A stretch of DNA of 14,485 nucleotides from contig ONPY01000069.1 of NCBI GenBank assembly GCA_900319835.1, positions 1-14,485 on the forward strand. The letters are read 5' to 3'. Under the pieces are notes generated by a model that saw only the letters and a program-made list of their open reading frames with translations, ran no database searches and was not told the DNA's origin. This stretch comes from an uncultured Eubacteriales bacterium. Its GTDB lineage: Bacteria > Bacillota_A > Clostridia > Oscillospirales > Oscillospiraceae. Every line of letters starts with the position of its first letter. The stretch's first letter is position 1. A program made the translations under genes and the position numbers. Shown here piece after piece: positions 12,862-14,485 of the stretch.

Positions 12862-13866
12862 ATGATCGACAAAACCATAGAAGTAGAGAGAATGGAGCAT
12901 GTCATCAGCGTGTTCGGCTCCTTCGACCAGAATCTGCGCATCATTGAAAACGAGCTGAGCGTCAAGGTGCTCGACCGGGAAAACCAGATCCACATCTGCG
13001 GCGAGGCGGAGAACGTCATGCTGGCGGAAAAGGCCATCAACGGCCTTTTGACCCTGGCCGCCAAGGGAGAGAATATCGACGCGCAGAACGTGCGCTACAT
13101 CCTCAAGCTGGTGTCCGAGGGGAAGGAGACCAAAATCTCCGAGCTTGCCGGGGACGTGGTCTGCATCACCGCCAAGGGCAAGCCCATCAAGCCCAAGACT
13201 CTGGGCCAGAAGGCCTACTGTGACGCCATCGCCAACAACACCATTACCCTGGGCATCGGTCCTGCGGGCACCGGCAAGACCTATCTCGCGGTGGCAGCGG
13301 CGGTGGCTGCCTTCCGCGCCGAGGAGGTCAACCGCATCATCCTGACCCGGCCCGCCGTGGAGGCGGGGGAGCGCCTGGGCTTTCTGCCCGGCGACCTGCA
13401 GAGCAAGGTGGACCCCTACCTGCGGCCGCTGTACGACGCGCTCTTTGACATGCTGGGGGCGGACACCTACCAGAAATACCTCGAGCGCGGCAACATCGAG
13501 GTCGCGCCCCTGGCCTACATGCGCGGCCGCACGCTGGACGACAGCTTCATCATCCTCGACGAGGCGCAGAACACCTCTCGCGAGCAGATGAAGATGTTTC
13601 TGACCCGCATCGGCTTCGGCTCCAAGGTGGTCATCACCGGCGACATCACACAGATCGACCTGCCGGAGGACAAGACCAGCGGGCTGAAGGTGGCCATGAA
13701 GGTGCTGGACGGGATCGACGATATCGCCATCTGTACCCTCACGGGCTCCGACGTGGTGCGTCACCGCCTGGTGCAGAAGATCATCGAGGCCTACGAGGTC
13801 TACGACAAGAAAAACCCGGCGGAGACGGAAAAGAAGCAGCCGCCCCGCCGCTACAAGAGAGGATAA
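12862..13866 (+). CDS. phoH: PhoH family ATPase
   Basis: A 334-residue PhoH-like protein. The N-terminal 110 or so residues form a KH-like RNA-binding region (SVKVLDRENQIHICGEAENV). The ATPase domain has the Walker A loop GPAGTGKT (Gly133-Thr140) and the Walker B FIILDEAQN with Asp233-Glu234. LTRPAVEAGERLGFLPGD and ITGDITQIDLP are also typical. The C-terminal tail is rich in Lys and Arg. It binds and hydrolyses ATP in the cytoplasm, and RNA helicase or RNA-processing roles have been proposed because it so often sits beside ybeY, as here. The ATG follows AAAGGAA. In many Firmicutes yqfF (a 7TM-HD phosphodiesterase) lies between phoH and ybeY; it is absent here. Confidence 0.95.
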   Translation: MIDKTIEVERMEHVISVFGSFDQNLRIIENELSVKVLDRENQIHICGEAENVMLAEKAINGLLTLAAKGENIDAQNVRYILKLVSEGKETKISELAGDVVCITAKGKPIKPKTLGQKAYCDAIANNTITLGIGPAGTGKTYLAVAAAVAAFRAEEVNRIILTRPAVEAGERLGFLPGDLQSKVDPYLRPLYDALFDMLGADTYQKYLERGNIEVAPLAYMRGRTLDDSFIILDEAQNTSREQMKMFLTRIGFGSKVVITGDITQIDLPEDKTSGLKVAMKVLDGIDDIAICTLTGSDVVRHRLVQKIIEAYEVYDKKNPAETEKKQPPRRYKRG

Positions 13867-13869
13867 GAC

Positions 13870-14349
13870 ATGGAACACGAAGTGGAGATCTCCCGGGAGC
13901 GGACGGGTCTCGGCCACCCGGAGGCCGCGCGGCTGATCAGAAAGGCCGTATGCATGGCGCTGGACGCCGAGGGTGTGGGGGAGCCCTGCCTGATCAGTGT
14001 GATGCTGACCGATGACGCGGGCATCCGGGCGGTGAATCAGGAGTTTCGGGACATCGACCGGGCGACCGATGTGCTGAGCTTTCCCATGAACGAGCTGACG
14101 CCCGGCGATTTTGAGCCGGAGCTGTGCGACCGCGATCCGGAGACCGGGGCGCTGATGCTGGGGGACATGATGATCTCGCTCGAGCGCTGCGCGGCTCAGG
14201 GAGAGGAATTCGGCCACGGTTTCGGCCGGGAGATCCAGTATTTGACGGTACACTCCGTCCTCCATCTGCTGGGCTATGACCATGTGGACGAGGGCGAGAT
14301 GAAGCGCCAGATGCGCGCCAGGGAAAAAGCTATCATGGGGGATACCTGA
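13870..14349 (+). CDS. ybeY: Endoribonuclease YbeY (rRNA maturation)
   Basis: A 159-residue metal-dependent RNase of the UPF0054 family, active in 16S rRNA 3'-end maturation and ribosome quality control. The zinc motif HSVLHLLGYDH gives ligands His128, His132 and His138. The family block INxEFRxIDxxTDVLSFP appears here as VNQEFRDIDRATDVLSFP. An acidic insert follows (GDFEPELCDRDPETG), as is common in Firmicutes, before GDMMISLERC. The ATG lies 3 bp after the phoH stop with AGAGAGG ahead. In many relatives dgkA, cdd and era follow, but the sequence after this gene is non-coding to the window edge. Confidence 0.96.
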   Translation: MEHEVEISRERTGLGHPEAARLIRKAVCMALDAEGVGEPCLISVMLTDDAGIRAVNQEFRDIDRATDVLSFPMNELTPGDFEPELCDRDPETGALMLGDMMISLERCAAQGEEFGHGFGREIQYLTVHSVLHLLGYDHVDEGEMKRQMRAREKAIMGDT

Positions 14350-14485
14350 GCAGACACTCTTGCAGGGGCCGACGCCCCCCGGCGGCCCGCACCGAATCGT
14401 ACAAGGAAAGTGCAAGATGAGACAGATCCCCCAGCCCGCTTCGCGGACAGCCCCTCCTCGCACGGAGTGTGTGCAGGTGGGGACA
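14350..14485. repeat. Non-coding, repeat-like tail after ybeY
   Basis: No open frame with a usable start is seen. GGGGC-CGAC-GCCCC (about 14365-14377) and CCGC-TTC-GCGG (14437-14447) can form small hairpins. The stretch near 14425-14455, read on the minus strand as GGGGCTGTCC...GGGCTGGGGG, resembles dispersed intergenic repeats of gut Clostridia. No T-run makes a terminator certain. This is resemblance from memory, not a search. Confidence 0.4.

Noticed and set aside
12487..14463. A 658-codon open frame on the minus strand opposite yqfD, phoH and ybeY
   Set aside because: It is the antisense of well-recognised genes with intact motifs. Its protein is low-complexity and His/Val/Leu/Gly-rich, as expected from an antisense frame in GC-rich DNA.

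Overview
This window is chromosomal DNA from a Gram-positive spore-forming bacterium of the Clostridia. A gut Oscillospiraceae-type lineage (Oscillibacter/Flavonifractor-like) is my best guess, inferred from gene content, GC-rich coding sequence, clustered intergenic repeats and frequent TTG starts. The sporulation genes ylbJ, yqfC and yqfD support a spore former. Nearly all of the content is core, and I see no phage, CRISPR array, toxin-antitoxin or defence island.

Left part (1-2581). The tail of an unidentified gene overlaps a flavin reductase that carries a C-terminal 2Fe-2S ferredoxin domain. A decayed IS3/IS150-type transposase follows on the minus strand, with one terminal repeat left, an in-frame stop and a frameshift. 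Then comes ssrA (tmRNA, minus strand) with a strong terminator. About 300 bp upstream of ssrA hold no gene, only nested palindromes and hairpin repeats.

Minus-strand unit (2582-3610). smpB, the protein partner of tmRNA, overlaps a cyclophilin gene by 4 nt, so the order smpB-ppi-repeats-ssrA keeps the trans-translation parts together. A promoter for smpB is visible.

Plus-strand units. A NUDIX hydrolase (ADP-ribose pyrophosphatase type) has its own extended -10 promoter. murA (peptidoglycan precursor synthesis), walJ/yycJ (metallo-beta-lactamase fold) and rlmH (23S rRNA methylation) overlap each other and share a promoter at the end of the NUDIX gene. A third clear promoter, just after rlmH, drives a DUF2007-type small protein, pgcA (phosphoglucomutase) and two half-size chromate-family transporters. 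These end against a convergent ylbJ. Their likely terminator hairpin lies inside the 3' coding end of ylbJ.

Right part (11327-14485). Divergent from ylbJ is the operon yqfC-yqfD-phoH-ybeY, which combines sporulation proteins, a PhoH ATPase and the rRNA-maturation nuclease YbeY. The last 136 bp are non-coding and repeat-like.

The most curious pattern is in start codons. All six genes that lead a transcription unit start with TTG, and all ten genes inside units start with ATG. I did not find a convincing undescribed multi-gene system. The more interesting signals are non-coding: the ssrA upstream palindromes, the terminator inside ylbJ, and a palindrome in the murA promoter.
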